This document shows positions 9,701 through 17,678 of a stretch of DNA of 64,000 bases, one piece after another. The position numbers and the translations under genes were made by a program. The DNA lies in contig NZ_JAVAMP010000004.1 in NCBI RefSeq assembly GCF_030730905.1, positions 186,001-250,000 on the forward strand. The letters run 5' to 3'. The stretch comes from Chengkuizengella axinellae (GTDB taxonomy: Bacteria; Bacillota; Bacilli; Paenibacillales; KCTC-33759). Positions within the stretch are counted from its first letter, which is position 1; the number at the start of each line of letters is the position of its first letter. Under the pieces are notes generated by a model. The model was not told the origin of the DNA. It saw nothing but the letters and a program-made list of their open reading frames with translations, and ran no database searches.

Positions 9701-12589
9701 TGAAAGATCATGGTCGTCATATAGCCATAAAAATTGTGTATCATCATTTTTGTTTATGGATTCCCAATTTGACACTCCAGCAGATATGATTTCGTGAAAC
9801 AAATCTTCCATTCTAGGATCATGGATATCTAAAATCGTTCTTTGCAGCAATTGTTCTTCCAATTTAACACGCAAATCATCAAATTCATCCCATTCATAGG
9901 CATCAATCGTAACTGTGCTAACTGCACGAAGCCTTCCATCTTCTGTTTCAACGGTGATTTCTACTTCCCCTGGTTGAATTGCTTTAATTAACCCCTTTTC
10001 TACAGTTGCTATATTAGAATTCGATGAACTCCAAACCAATGAAGAAGTATCGGCTCCATCAGGCGCAAACGTTGGATTCAACAAATGATATCGACCTTCA
10101 AACAAATGTATTTGTGAGTCTAATGCTAAAGATTGGATATCAATAGGATTAACATCAGGATTTTCAGTAACATGAACAATAACTGAATCATATGCCTTTG
10201 AAGTTTCTCCATAAGCAGTGATGATCACTTTACCTACTCCTGTACCTGTCACGAATCCATTTTCATCCACTGTTGCCACAGTATTATCAGAGGAAACCCA
10301 AATGATTTTTTCTGTTGGAGTTTCTGGAATCACATTGAAATCAATCGGTTTTGATTCTTGCACTAATATTGTCAATTCTTCCTCTATGATTTGCAATTCT
10401 TCAATTGAAATCCAATCACCCTCAAGTAATACATCATCGAACCAAACCGTTCCAGCTCCAGTATCTAAAAACAATTCAACTTTCATTTGCTCCGTTCCAA
10501 CAGGTGGATTTAAAATTAAACTGTAATTTTGCCAATCCGTTGTTCCAGCAACACCTAAGCTATATGGAGTTTCAGAATCAACAATTTTTGTACCTGCTCC
10601 ATCTTTGAATTGAACACGGAATTTCGCACCTTTTCCAGAGACATCCTCTGTTTTTATCCACGTGCTTAAACGATAGGTTTCATTCTCATTTATACCTAAT
10701 GCATGTTGATTCACAATCACTTGAACTTGTTCTATATCATTAGGATCAGCTGTATTGGAAGATATCTCTAATGCACGGCTTCCTGAATAGAACATCCCTT
10801 CTACTATTTTTATGCTTGGATCAGACAAGGTATTGGATGTACTGACCCATGCTTCCCAACCTGCTGCCCCACCATCGGACCACTGACCTGTCCCACCTCC
10901 AATTTGTTCAAATCCTGAATTTGCTACATGATTTAAGTTTTCTATGACCGTAATCCGAACTGTATCTTGTATATCCCCATTGACATTGGAGGCTGTAATC
11001 GTTGCATCTCCTAAACTAACCGCTCTTACAATACCTGCTTCATCCACAGTAACTACAGATTCATCAGATGAAGTCCAAATGATTGCCTCGTTTGAATCTA
11101 AAGGCTGGATTTGCTTTTCCAGTGAAATAACATCATACTCAAGCATCTCTATATCTGTTTGTACAATATTAATATCTTGAATAGCTATTATCGGAATCTC
11201 TACAATTTCAACATCATCAAACCAGACCGTCCCTGCGCTATCATCAAAAATCAATTCCAATTTGATTTTTGATGTATCTGGTGGGGTTTGAATCTCAAAG
11301 GAATATTCAGTCCAATCACTGGTTCCTTTCACTTTATCAATGGAATGATTTACAGAACCTACTACTTTTCTTGAATTTGAATCTAGATATTGTGTTCTGA
11401 TATACGCTCCATCTCCAACCACATGATCCGTTTTCATCCATGCCTTTACTTCATATTTAGCTAATTCTTTTGCATTATTATTTTGATAAACAACAGCATA
11501 GGATGACAATACCGGATCAGGATTAGATAACTTCAGTGCATTTGTTGCCATTCTACCCTCACTGTTCACCACATCGTACACTGCCGTTGTCTGTGAATTG
11601 CCTCCCTCCACTGCAATCCAATCGGATGCTCTATTATTTCCCCACAAACCATCTGCATTCTCAGTTACTTCAAACCCTCCATTTCGTATTAAACTATTTG
11701 TCCCGTTCCCAATTACATTTACATCAATACTAGCAGAAATAGTACCTGCCTCATTGCTTGCTGTAATCACTATACTACCTGCTTTTATTGCTGTAACTTC
11801 GCCATTTCCATTTACAATTGCAGCGTCCTTATTTACTTCAGCCTCCCAGTTCACATTTTCGGTTGTATCTACCGGATTGATTCCCAATAAAGAAGAAAGA
11901 GAGAAGGATTCGCCAACGTTCATATCTATGGAATTCTTAGTAAACTGAAGGTTCGTTATTGGATTCCAAACGATCTCTACAATTTCAACATCATCAAACC
12001 ATACCGTCCCTGCGCTATCATCAAAAATTAATTCTAATTTGATCTTTGCTGTACTTGGTGGGGTTTGAATCTCAAAAGAATATTCAGTCCAATCACTGGT
12101 TCCTTTTACTTTATCAATGGAATAATTTACAGAACCTACTACTTTTTTTGAAGATGAATCTAGAAATTGTGTTCTAATAAACGCTCCATCTCCAACTACA
12201 TGATCTGTTTTCATCCATGCCCTTACTTCATATTTTGCTGATTCTTTTGCATCATTATTTTGATAAACAACAGCATACGATGACAATACTGGATCAGGAT
12301 TAGATAACTTCAGTGCGTTTGTTGCCATTCTGCCCTCGTTATTGACCACATCATACACAGCTGTTGTCTGTGAATTGCCCCCTTCCACTGCAATCCAATC
12401 GGATGCTCTGTTATTTCCCCACAAACCATCTGCATTCTCAGTTACTTCAAATCCAGCATTGTTGATTAAATTTGTGTTAGCTGCAACATTTGAATTTTGA
12501 GCATCGTTTACTGGAATAAAACTTAACATTAAAGTGATAATAAGTATTTGTGAAATTATTTTTTTCAAACTAGTTTGTTTCATAAACAC
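6791..12589 (-). CDS. Secreted modular polysaccharide lyase family 8, paralog 2
   Basis: A 1932-aa paralog of the neighbouring lyase with one extra binding module. Parts: signal peptide (1-31), binding module (about 40-206), Big2-like domain (207-293), a nearly identical binding module (299-465), Big2 (470-550), a third binding module of the other type (555-724), two Big2 domains (726-896), PL8 toroid (about 897-1260), beta domains, and C-terminal FIVAR-like helical repeats. The catalytic residues N1084, H1134 and Y1143 are present with the 50 and 9 spacing of streptococcal hyaluronate lyase. The aromatic patch reads NYW (1020-1022) instead of NWW, so substrate preference may differ from paralog 1. 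Both paralogs end in the same LKLTNGKIK tail. It has its own promoter module and cre box. Confidence 0.9.
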   Translation of the reverse strand: MFMKQTSLKKIISQILIITLMLSFIPVNDAQNSNVAANTNLINNAGFEVTENADGLWGNNRASDWIAVEGGNSQTTAVYDVVNNEGRMATNALKLSNPDPVLSSYAVVYQNNDAKESAKYEVRAWMKTDHVVGDGAFIRTQFLDSSSKKVVGSVNYSIDKVKGTSDWTEYSFEIQTPPSTAKIKLELIFDDSAGTVWFDDVEIVEIVWNPITNLQFTKNSIDMNVGESFSLSSLLGINPVDTTENVNWEAEVNKDAAIVNGNGEVTAIKAGSIVITASNEAGTISASIDVNVIGNGTNSLIRNGGFEVTENADGLWGNNRASDWIAVEGGNSQTTAVYDVVNSEGRMATNALKLSNPDPVLSSYAVVYQNNNAKELAKYEVKAWMKTDHVVGDGAYIRTQYLDSNSRKVVGSVNHSIDKVKGTSDWTEYSFEIQTPPDTSKIKLELIFDDSAGTVWFDDVEIVEIPIIAIQDINIVQTDIEMLEYDVISLEKQIQPLDSNEAIIWTSSDESVVTVDEAGIVRAVSLGDATITASNVNGDIQDTVRITVIENLNHVANSGFEQIGGGTGQWSDGGAAGWEAWVSTSNTLSDPSIKIVEGMFYSGSRALEISSNTADPNDIEQVQVIVNQHALGINENETYRLSTWIKTEDVSGKGAKFRVQFKDGAGTKIVDSETPYSLGVAGTTDWQNYSLILNPPVGTEQMKVELFLDTGAGTVWFDDVLLEGDWISIEELQIIEEELTILVQESKPIDFNVIPETPTEKIIWVSSDNTVATVDENGFVTGTGVGKVIITAYGETSKAYDSVIVHVTENPDVNPIDIQSLALDSQIHLFEGRYHLLNPTFAPDGADTSSLVWSSSNSNIATVEKGLIKAIQPGEVEITVETEDGRLRAVSTVTIDAYEWDEFDDLRVKLEEQLLQRTILDIHDPRMEDLFHEIISAGVSNWESINKNDDTQFLWLYDDHDLSLAADITNSYSRLSTMAKIFVYEDSPYYQDERLLGDLISALEWMYENKYNENTSEIGNYWNYERGAVKHLVPILVLLHDYLNQEQMDKYIATIDKFAPNTIQYNYPHPDGPLDSTLANSISNSVALIGAGSIEKNAGKIAGVRNAIIDRIEYADDVPNETNGFYKDGSYVFHNNIAYTGTYGMEIIRNLPDILSLLNDTSWDAASPEIDMIYDAVLNSFEPLMYKGAMMDMVRGRSIAKSELQDHDSGFYLTNALTRYAEFVPAPYAEQFKSLAKYWIEQDTYLNYEQNLSSFSDFYLYDALIADENVQPRGELSLHKTFSAMDRVVNHKTGYAFGISMYSDRIQNYEENNGNNLKGWHTGSGMTYLYNDDLGHYSDGFWPTVDPYRIPGTTIDTQTMQDEEGKDTSTETWVGGVTFQDLYGTAGMSYDAWESSLTAKKSWFMFDDEIVAVGAGITSGETTPVETIVENRKIRDDGTNQIVINGQVQPEQLGWEQTVDQVEWVHLEGNVEGSAIGYYFPDPSTVQVKKEERTGSWRDINEAESDDPVTRSYMTMWFDHGVQPQEDKYAYVLLPNYSAEAVETYTANPDIEILRNDETVQAVQSHSLGILGANFWNNEQQTVGDLTVYQQASVMMQTSNGELEISISDPTQQGNIIEIELNQKALQLVEAHNNITVQQFEPFIKLIVDVTDAAGQSFTAKFKLEASELSGLSGVMDEAEQLLLSHEVGTGVGDISAPDHGLLQTELDNARIIFNDAANQPQEAINEAEANLRSAIEIFKESIIQAANDISELISIIDETQQFHDQAEEGNAVGQYPNGSKEILQNVIYAAQILLDDAANQTQAAVDRSVETLQEALDEFKASVKEPNNVQFKPKVKKGERKGTTRVEAEIDESKYRLVIEIDYEKDETSSEMDPDVLPAAGEGVIDPYTIGEDIVISAYDKNNTYLNVYLVDEDNQVVDYKQLKLTNGKIK
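11195..12469 (-). repeat. Internal duplication of a binding-module segment
   Basis: About 500 bp at 11972-12469 and 11195-11695 are nearly identical at DNA level, offset by 780 bp (260 codons). They encode residues of about 41-206 and 299-465 of paralog 2. The high nucleotide identity indicates recent duplication or gene conversion. Confidence 0.85.
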
Positions 12590-12722
12590 CCCTCTTTTCT
12601 GAATGTTAATCTAGAATAATGGACAACTTGATTCACGTAAGTTTCAAATCATGGAATAGATATATCATTGTTAAAGAGAATATAACTGGATACTTACTAA
12701 TATTTCTAAATAATGTCATTAT

Positions 12723-12736
12723 AGAAAGCGCTTACA
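12723..12736. promoter_or_regulatory. cre box (CcpA site)
   Basis: AGAAAGCGCTTACA matches the cre consensus at 13 of 14 positions and lies about 65 nt downstream of the predicted -10 box of PL8 paralog 2. Confidence 0.72.
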
Positions 12737-12800
12737 TTTTTTTCAATCCAAATCCCTCTCTTTCATAGTTTTATTTTTCTATTATTCTTATCGTGCATTT

Positions 12801-12848
12801 ATTGTAAGTGCTTTTATGAAAGGGAAAAAGGGGGAAAAATATTACCCC
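12801..12848 (-). promoter_or_regulatory. Shared promoter module, copy C (PL8 paralog 2)
   Basis: Coding orientation: GGGGTAATATTTTTCCCCC, 13-nt spacer, TAAAAGCACTTACAA with -10 TACAAT (plus 12801-12806). Spacing equals the other seven copies. Confidence 0.75.
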
Positions 12849-12967
12849 TTAAAAAGGAAGTGTAAAAACATCATATCTTATACATGTGAATAAAGACATG
12901 TGAAATGTTTTCCATCACAAATACATAGGAAATCCATAGACAATAGATTAAACATGTACTAACGATG

Positions 12968-13015
12968 AATATCCCTTTAAAGAAGTAGGGGGATTCTCTC
13001 CTTTAGAGGGATATT
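12968..13015 (-). terminator. Hairpin after the ABC transporter operon
   Basis: AATATCCCTTTAAAG and CTTTAGAGGGATATT form a 15-bp stem with one G-T pair, about 35 nt past the stop codon at 13051. No T-run follows on the minus strand, so it could equally be an mRNA-stabilising hairpin. Confidence 0.45.
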
Positions 13016-13050
13016 AATAATCTCTTTCATTTATTTAGATCGACTAGCTG

Positions 13051-13929
13051 CTAACCCTTAACACCCGTATTAGATACTCCTTTTATAAACTGTTCTTGTG
13101 CTAAGAAGTACACAATAATCGTTGGGATAATGGCCGATACGGCAGCCGCCATAAGCAAGCTGTATTCTGTATCAAATTCATAAACAAAAAATTGCATCCC
13201 AAGTGTTAAGGTATATAATTCTTCTGAAGTAATATAAATGAGTGGTGCTAAAAAGTCATTCCATGCATGCATGAATTGAAAAATAATCAAAGTTGCAATA
13301 GCTGGCTTAGATAATGGCAAAATAATTCTGAAATAGATACCAAATTCACTTAAACCATCAATCCTAGCTGCCTCCAATAACTCATCTGGAATAGATACAA
13401 AAAACTGACGGAACAAAAACACTCCAAATGCACTGAATGAATTGATAATAATAATAGGCCAATGTGAATCTACTAATCCAATCTTACTCATCAACATGTA
13501 TTGCGGAATCATCATGACCTGAAACGGAACCATCATTGTGGCCACATATAAGAAAAAGATTTTATCTCGTTCAGGAAACTTTATTTTTGCAAAGGCATAA
13601 CCACCTAATGAACTTGTAAACAGAAGCAATACGGTTGATATAAGTGCAATTTTAAAGGAATTCAAATAAAATACATGAAAGGGTACTCTAGTCCAAACTT
13701 CAACATAATTACTCCAATAAAATACTTCTGGAATCCATTGAATAGGAAATCCAAAAATTTCAGACTCTGCTTTTAAAGATGCAGATAACATCCAAAGAAA
13801 GGGTAAAACACAAATTGCTGATAAACCAACGATAATAAGATATCTAGTAACTTTATTCATATTGAATTTTAGTCTCGACTTTTTAACATTTTTCTCTATC
13901 ACAGCATTTTTCTCAGTCACATAATCCAT
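13051..13929 (-). CDS. Sugar ABC transporter permease, MalG type
   Basis: A 292-aa inner-membrane permease with six predicted membrane segments. The EAA loop begins EAARIDGLSEFGIYFRIILP at about residue 190, where the ATPase docks, and the protein ends NTGVKG like CUT1-family MalG proteins. It is the last gene of an operon with the binding protein and partner permease upstream. No ATPase gene is nearby; in Bacillales a shared MsmX-type ATPase commonly serves such transporters. Context suggests import of unsaturated glycosaminoglycan oligosaccharides. Confidence 0.92.
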   Translation of the reverse strand: MDYVTEKNAVIEKNVKKSRLKFNMNKVTRYLIIVGLSAICVLPFLWMLSASLKAESEIFGFPIQWIPEVFYWSNYVEVWTRVPFHVFYLNSFKIALISTVLLLFTSSLGGYAFAKIKFPERDKIFFLYVATMMVPFQVMMIPQYMLMSKIGLVDSHWPIIIINSFSAFGVFLFRQFFVSIPDELLEAARIDGLSEFGIYFRIILPLSKPAIATLIIFQFMHAWNDFLAPLIYITSEELYTLTLGMQFFVYEFDTEYSLLMAAAVSAIIPTIIVYFLAQEQFIKGVSNTGVKG

Positions 13930-13971
13930 AATTCAATCTCCTCTCTGTACCTACTGTCACCATACGATGGC

Positions 13972-14880
13972 TTAATAATTTACCCACTTCTTTTGACCTT
14001 GAAATTGTATATATGAGATTACGAGTATGACTAAGAATAAAATGAGTGCCATTGCTGAAGCATATCCATATTCATATCTTTCAAAAGCAGTATTGACAAT
14101 AGAATACACTAATACATTGGTTGATCTGCCTGGACCACCTTCAGTTAAAACATATACAAAATCAAATACTTTAAAAGATTGAATCAATGCAATGATGCTA
14201 GTAAAAAAGATCACAGGGGATAACATAGGTATCGTTATTTTGAAAAATTTGACGATAGGTCCTGCACCATCTATATCTGCTGCCTCGTATAATGAATCTG
14301 GAACATTCTGTAACCCAGCTAAATATATAATCATGTAATAACCAATGTTGTGCCATATAAAAACAATAGAAACAGAAATCAATGACCAATCCGGTGAGGA
14401 TAACCACCCAGGAGGATTATCTATTCCAACACTTGATAAGAAACCATTTATTGGACCCATCGAAGGATTAAATATTAATTGCCATACAACAGCTACAGCT
14501 ACTGGTGCAGTTACATAAGGTAAAAATACAGCAGTTCTAAATATTTTAATAAATTTAACTCCCTTATTTAACAACACAGCAACCACAATAGCCAAAAATA
14601 ACGTAATGGGTACTGAGATCAAGGTAAACAAAAGTGTATTTACAAATGAAATTCTGAAACCTTTATCTTGAGCTAAGTCAATAAAGTTCTCTAAACCTAC
14701 AAATTCGATCTTTCCAAAACCATTCCAAGAAGTGAAGCTCATAAAAAACGAGGCAATGACTGGAAAGAAAATGAATACGAAAAAACCGAGCAAATTAGGA
14801 AGCAAAAAAGTGTACGCAATGATTCGATTTCTCTTTGTCAGTTTTGATGTTTTTTTCAATGTGTGATCCATGCTTTTCAA
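13972..14880 (-). CDS. Sugar ABC transporter permease, MalF type
   Basis: A 302-aa permease with six membrane segments and the EAA loop (YEAADIDGAGPIVKFFKITIP). It pairs with the permease 42 nt downstream to form the membrane channel. It lies between the substrate-binding lipoprotein gene and the second permease, all on one strand, so the three are probably one transcript from the module at 16347-16394. Confidence 0.92.
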   Translation of the reverse strand: MKSMDHTLKKTSKLTKRNRIIAYTFLLPNLLGFFVFIFFPVIASFFMSFTSWNGFGKIEFVGLENFIDLAQDKGFRISFVNTLLFTLISVPITLFLAIVVAVLLNKGVKFIKIFRTAVFLPYVTAPVAVAVVWQLIFNPSMGPINGFLSSVGIDNPPGWLSSPDWSLISVSIVFIWHNIGYYMIIYLAGLQNVPDSLYEAADIDGAGPIVKFFKITIPMLSPVIFFTSIIALIQSFKVFDFVYVLTEGGPGRSTNVLVYSIVNTAFERYEYGYASAMALILFLVILVISYIQFQGQKKWVNY

Positions 14881-14940
14881 TCCCTTCTATAGCAGCAGGA
14901 GGGCACCTAAGAAATTGGCGCCCGCTGCCATATAAACTGT

Positions 14941-16308
14941 CTAATTCCCTAATTTATATAGACCTTCAAACTCATCTGCCCATTCGTCTTGTACACGTTC
15001 TGTAATGATTTCTATCGTTTCATCAATCGTTTGTTGGCCAATAAGTGCTAGCTCACCTTCTGGAACAAAGATGGTTTTAATGATGACATTTCTTACACCT
15101 GGCAGCATCGGATACTCTGAATATTCTTTCGTTTCAAGGAAATATTGAATATTTTCAGGTTTTTGTGAACCGTCACCAATATAAGCTTCTTTTACTTTGT
15201 CACTCATATAACCTGTTAATATACCAGATGAAGCAAAATGCTCAGCTCCTTGCTCACCCGTCATAAATTGTACAAATTCAAATGCTGCTTGCTGTTGTTC
15301 TGTCTCTTTATTGATCATTAACGTTACAGGCAATGCTAAACTTGTATTCTTAGCTACATCTTCTGGATGTGGAATGGGTGCAACATCCCAATCAAATGAA
15401 AGCTTTCCTTCTTCCTCCGCTTTACGAAGTGAAGCTACTAACCAATCTCCATAAATATTCATTGCCAAAGTTCCCTTTTGGAAATAGGAACCGCCACTAG
15501 TCTTAGTAGACTTAGACTCTGTCCATGACATAATAGATCCATCACTTTCTAAATCCATACGATACTGAAGTGCATCTTTAAACGGTGTTAAATCTTTATC
15601 GATAATGGTTGCACCAGTTTGAACTGCAGGCAAATACCAGGCTTGTGCCCAATGTGGGAAATAGGCTCCATAAATTTTGTCAACACCTTCCCCACTGGTC
15701 ATTTGTTTTGCTAACTCACGAAAATCATCCCAAGTCATATCATCACTAGGGTAATCTACACCCTTTGCATCAAATAAATCTTTATTGTAAAACATCATCC
15801 AATTGGATTTACGATATGGTAATCCAACTACATCACCGTTAACTCTCATAGAATCATACAATGTGCCGTATCCTGATACATCTGTATTGTTCTCGTTTAT
15901 TAAATCGTCAAGAGGTAGAAGCATGTCGGAATCTACCATAGAATCAATTTGGCCTGCAAATACGTCATATCCAGACCCTCCACCTAATTCAAGTCTAAGT
16001 TTTTCATAGTACTTGTCTATTGGGAATGAATCGATCTCGACATTGATGTGTGGGTATTGTTTTTTAAAATCTTCATAAGCTATTTTAAAAGTTTCCTCAT
16101 CTCCCGGGAAAACAGCAGCTCTAATTGTTACTTCCTCAGGCTTTTGTGATTCACTGTCACTAGTCGTTCCTTCTGATCCAGATTCACTACCTGTTGTAGT
16201 GTTATTTTCTGAAGCACCTCCACTCTCATTTTCAGCGCCACAGCCTGCAACAAGTCCCAACAATAAAATTATCGCTGACATCACAACTATTATTTTTTTC
16301 AAAATCAT
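14941..16308 (-). CDS. Sugar ABC transporter substrate-binding lipoprotein
   Basis: Extracellular solute-binding protein (family 1) tethered to the membrane. The lipobox LVAGC follows a short hydrophobic signal, and a Ser/Thr/Gly/Glu-rich linker precedes the binding domain. I place the start at the ATG at 16308, which has GAGGGGAG just upstream. An in-frame ATG at 16329 has no ribosome site and would lie only about 10 nt from the predicted transcription start. The mature protein is about 430 aa, usual for the family. As first gene of the transporter operon it carries the shared promoter module, so its ligand is probably the lyase product, an unsaturated uronate-containing oligosaccharide. Confidence 0.9.
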   Translation of the reverse strand: MILKKIIVVMSAIILLLGLVAGCGAENESGGASENNTTTGSESGSEGTTSDSESQKPEEVTIRAAVFPGDEETFKIAYEDFKKQYPHINVEIDSFPIDKYYEKLRLELGGGSGYDVFAGQIDSMVDSDMLLPLDDLINENNTDVSGYGTLYDSMRVNGDVVGLPYRKSNWMMFYNKDLFDAKGVDYPSDDMTWDDFRELAKQMTSGEGVDKIYGAYFPHWAQAWYLPAVQTGATIIDKDLTPFKDALQYRMDLESDGSIMSWTESKSTKTSGGSYFQKGTLAMNIYGDWLVASLRKAEEEGKLSFDWDVAPIPHPEDVAKNTSLALPVTLMINKETEQQQAAFEFVQFMTGEQGAEHFASSGILTGYMSDKVKEAYIGDGSQKPENIQYFLETKEYSEYPMLPGVRNVIIKTIFVPEGELALIGQQTIDETIEIITERVQDEWADEFEGLYKLGN

Positions 16309-16346
16309 TACTCCCCTCTTCTTGTTCATTTTTTTGATATGTTTAG

Positions 16347-16394
16347 ATTGTAAGGGGTTTCAAAGAGGATTTTAAGATGAAAGTTTTTTACCCC
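16347..16394 (-). promoter_or_regulatory. Shared promoter module, copy D (ABC transporter)
   Basis: Coding orientation: GGGGTAAAAAACTTTCATC, 13-nt spacer, TGAAACCCCTTACAA with -10 TACAAT (plus 16347-16352). The short distance (about 40 nt) to the chosen start codon fits a normal leader. Confidence 0.75.
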
Positions 16395-16404
16395 TTTTTT
16401 GTTA

Positions 16405-17457
16405 TTATTCCAAATAAAAAGCAAGACATTGTTCAAATAAAACTAGATGATGATCCAAAATCTCTTCATGCGTGTATACATTGTCTGCAAAATTAACTCC
16501 CCTACTAACAAAAGTATGGTCTCCATAATTGATTCCTTGATTGGTTTCATATGTCATACTTATTCCCCCACAAAGATGGTGGATGGCTGAGGTTAAATTA
16601 AAAGAGCTAGGTGATCGTTCCGATTCATTATTGAATGCCTTCATTTTTTTAGATTTCAACTCTCTATTAGCGCAAGCCTCATTCCATTGCAAATCAAATT
16701 GCATCATTTGATCCATTGTTTTTTCAGGAAGATAAGGAATTGGCATAAATGTATTTGTACAATTACCGCCACCGTGGAGCTGTACAGCAAGATCAGGTGC
16801 TTCCTGATCTACTAGTGACATTAATATCTTCGTTTCTTTTGCCATAGGTAAGAAGAAATTGTCGTGCATCATGTTGATACCATCATCATTATAATAACCA
16901 CCAAGGAAATCTACGTGTTCCTTAATTGGATGTACAGCTTTACATTGAGGCCATTCACATAAAGAACCATCTTTCCATGTTCCCTGTGAATAATATCTAA
17001 ATGTTTCATATTCCATTCCTACTAAGCTATCTACAGGAACTCTCGCTCTTCCATCTGGATTCATGCATGGGATCAATAATAATCGGGCTTTCTTCCAATT
17101 TTCATAAATAAAGTCCCATTGCTTCCCTCGATAGTCTTTCCCTGTTTCAATCACATTCATTAAATTCATCAACCCTGCAATACCTTCAAACTCTGCTCCA
17201 TGTATTCCTCCAATAAGAAGAATTACAGGTTTTTGACCTTTTGATTTATCTGCATAATGTTTTACATTTTGTGCACCACAAGCAGAGTTATAGTTCGCTT
17301 GGCGATAAAAATCTTCTTTTTCCCCATATTCTACAAGTTGAATGGATCTGTTTCCTGCTGAATAACCCAAAGTACTGATTGTACCTTGACTCACTTCATC
17401 TAAAGTTTGTTTAATGTCATCTAATGTTGTTCTCCAGTAATTCGGTTTTTGTTGCAA
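16405..17457 (-). CDS. Cytoplasmic M14-family zinc carboxypeptidase/deacylase
   Basis: A 350-aa protein of the M14 metallopeptidase superfamily. Zinc ligands are visible as H86 and E89 in GGIHGAEFEG and a later His in LAVQLHGGG. The substrate-binding NPDGR motif and a catalytic Glu in TYETNQG are also present. No signal peptide is seen, so it acts inside the cell, unlike most digestive carboxypeptidases. Related M14 branches (AstE/AspA type) hydrolyse N-acyl amide bonds rather than peptides. Its own copy of the glycosaminoglycan promoter module (17498-17545) ties it to the polysaccharide regulon. I infer an amidase-type role on a peptide- or acyl-linked glycan product, but the substrate is unknown. 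Confidence 0.85.
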   Translation of the reverse strand: MQQKPNYWRTTLDDIKQTLDEVSQGTISTLGYSAGNRSIQLVEYGEKEDFYRQANYNSACGAQNVKHYADKSKGQKPVILLIGGIHGAEFEGIAGLMNLMNVIETGKDYRGKQWDFIYENWKKARLLLIPCMNPDGRARVPVDSLVGMEYETFRYYSQGTWKDGSLCEWPQCKAVHPIKEHVDFLGGYYNDDGINMMHDNFFLPMAKETKILMSLVDQEAPDLAVQLHGGGNCTNTFMPIPYLPEKTMDQMMQFDLQWNEACANRELKSKKMKAFNNESERSPSSFNLTSAIHHLCGGISMTYETNQGINYGDHTFVSRGVNFADNVYTHEEILDHHLVLFEQCLAFYLE

Positions 17458-17497
17458 TGCCCTTAGCCCCCTTTATAACTCTTCTAATTTACCTCTC

Positions 17498-17545
17498 ATT
17501 GTAAAAGGTTACTGTTATCTATTTAAGTGGATAATTTTATACCCC
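17498..17545 (-). promoter_or_regulatory. Shared promoter module, copy E (M14 peptidase gene)
   Basis: Coding orientation: GGGGTATAAAATTATCCAC, 13-nt spacer starting TTA, AGTAACCTTTTACAA with -10 TACAAT (plus 17498-17503). The cre-like bases are lost here while the GGGGTA block and -10 remain, which separates the two signals. Confidence 0.72.
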
Positions 17546-17637
17546 CTAAGTTACCCACAAAAGTGAAGCATAATCATAGTAGCGTATATCGAGTACTTTT
17601 GCGGGGCCCAGAACAATACCCCAAAAAATCCAAAAGA

Positions 17638-17663
17638 AAAGACACCACATAAGCAGTGTCTTT
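17638..17663 (-). terminator. Terminator of the aldo/keto reductase-creatininase-ferritin operon
   Basis: AAAGACAC and GTGTCTTT form an 8-bp stem with a 10-nt loop, followed on the minus strand by TCTTTTGG. It lies 15 nt past the stop codon at 17679. Confidence 0.7.
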
Positions 17664-17678
17664 GCCTTACAAATTTAT

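Larger units (their letters stand above)
12590..13050. other. Leader and promoter region of PL8 paralog 2
   Basis: No gene. Contents: a leader of about 210 nt with a cre box (12723-12736), the promoter module (12801-12848), and a hairpin after the ABC operon (12968-13015). The leader resembles that at 6348-6581, consistent with duplication of the whole gene with its control region. Confidence 0.7.
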
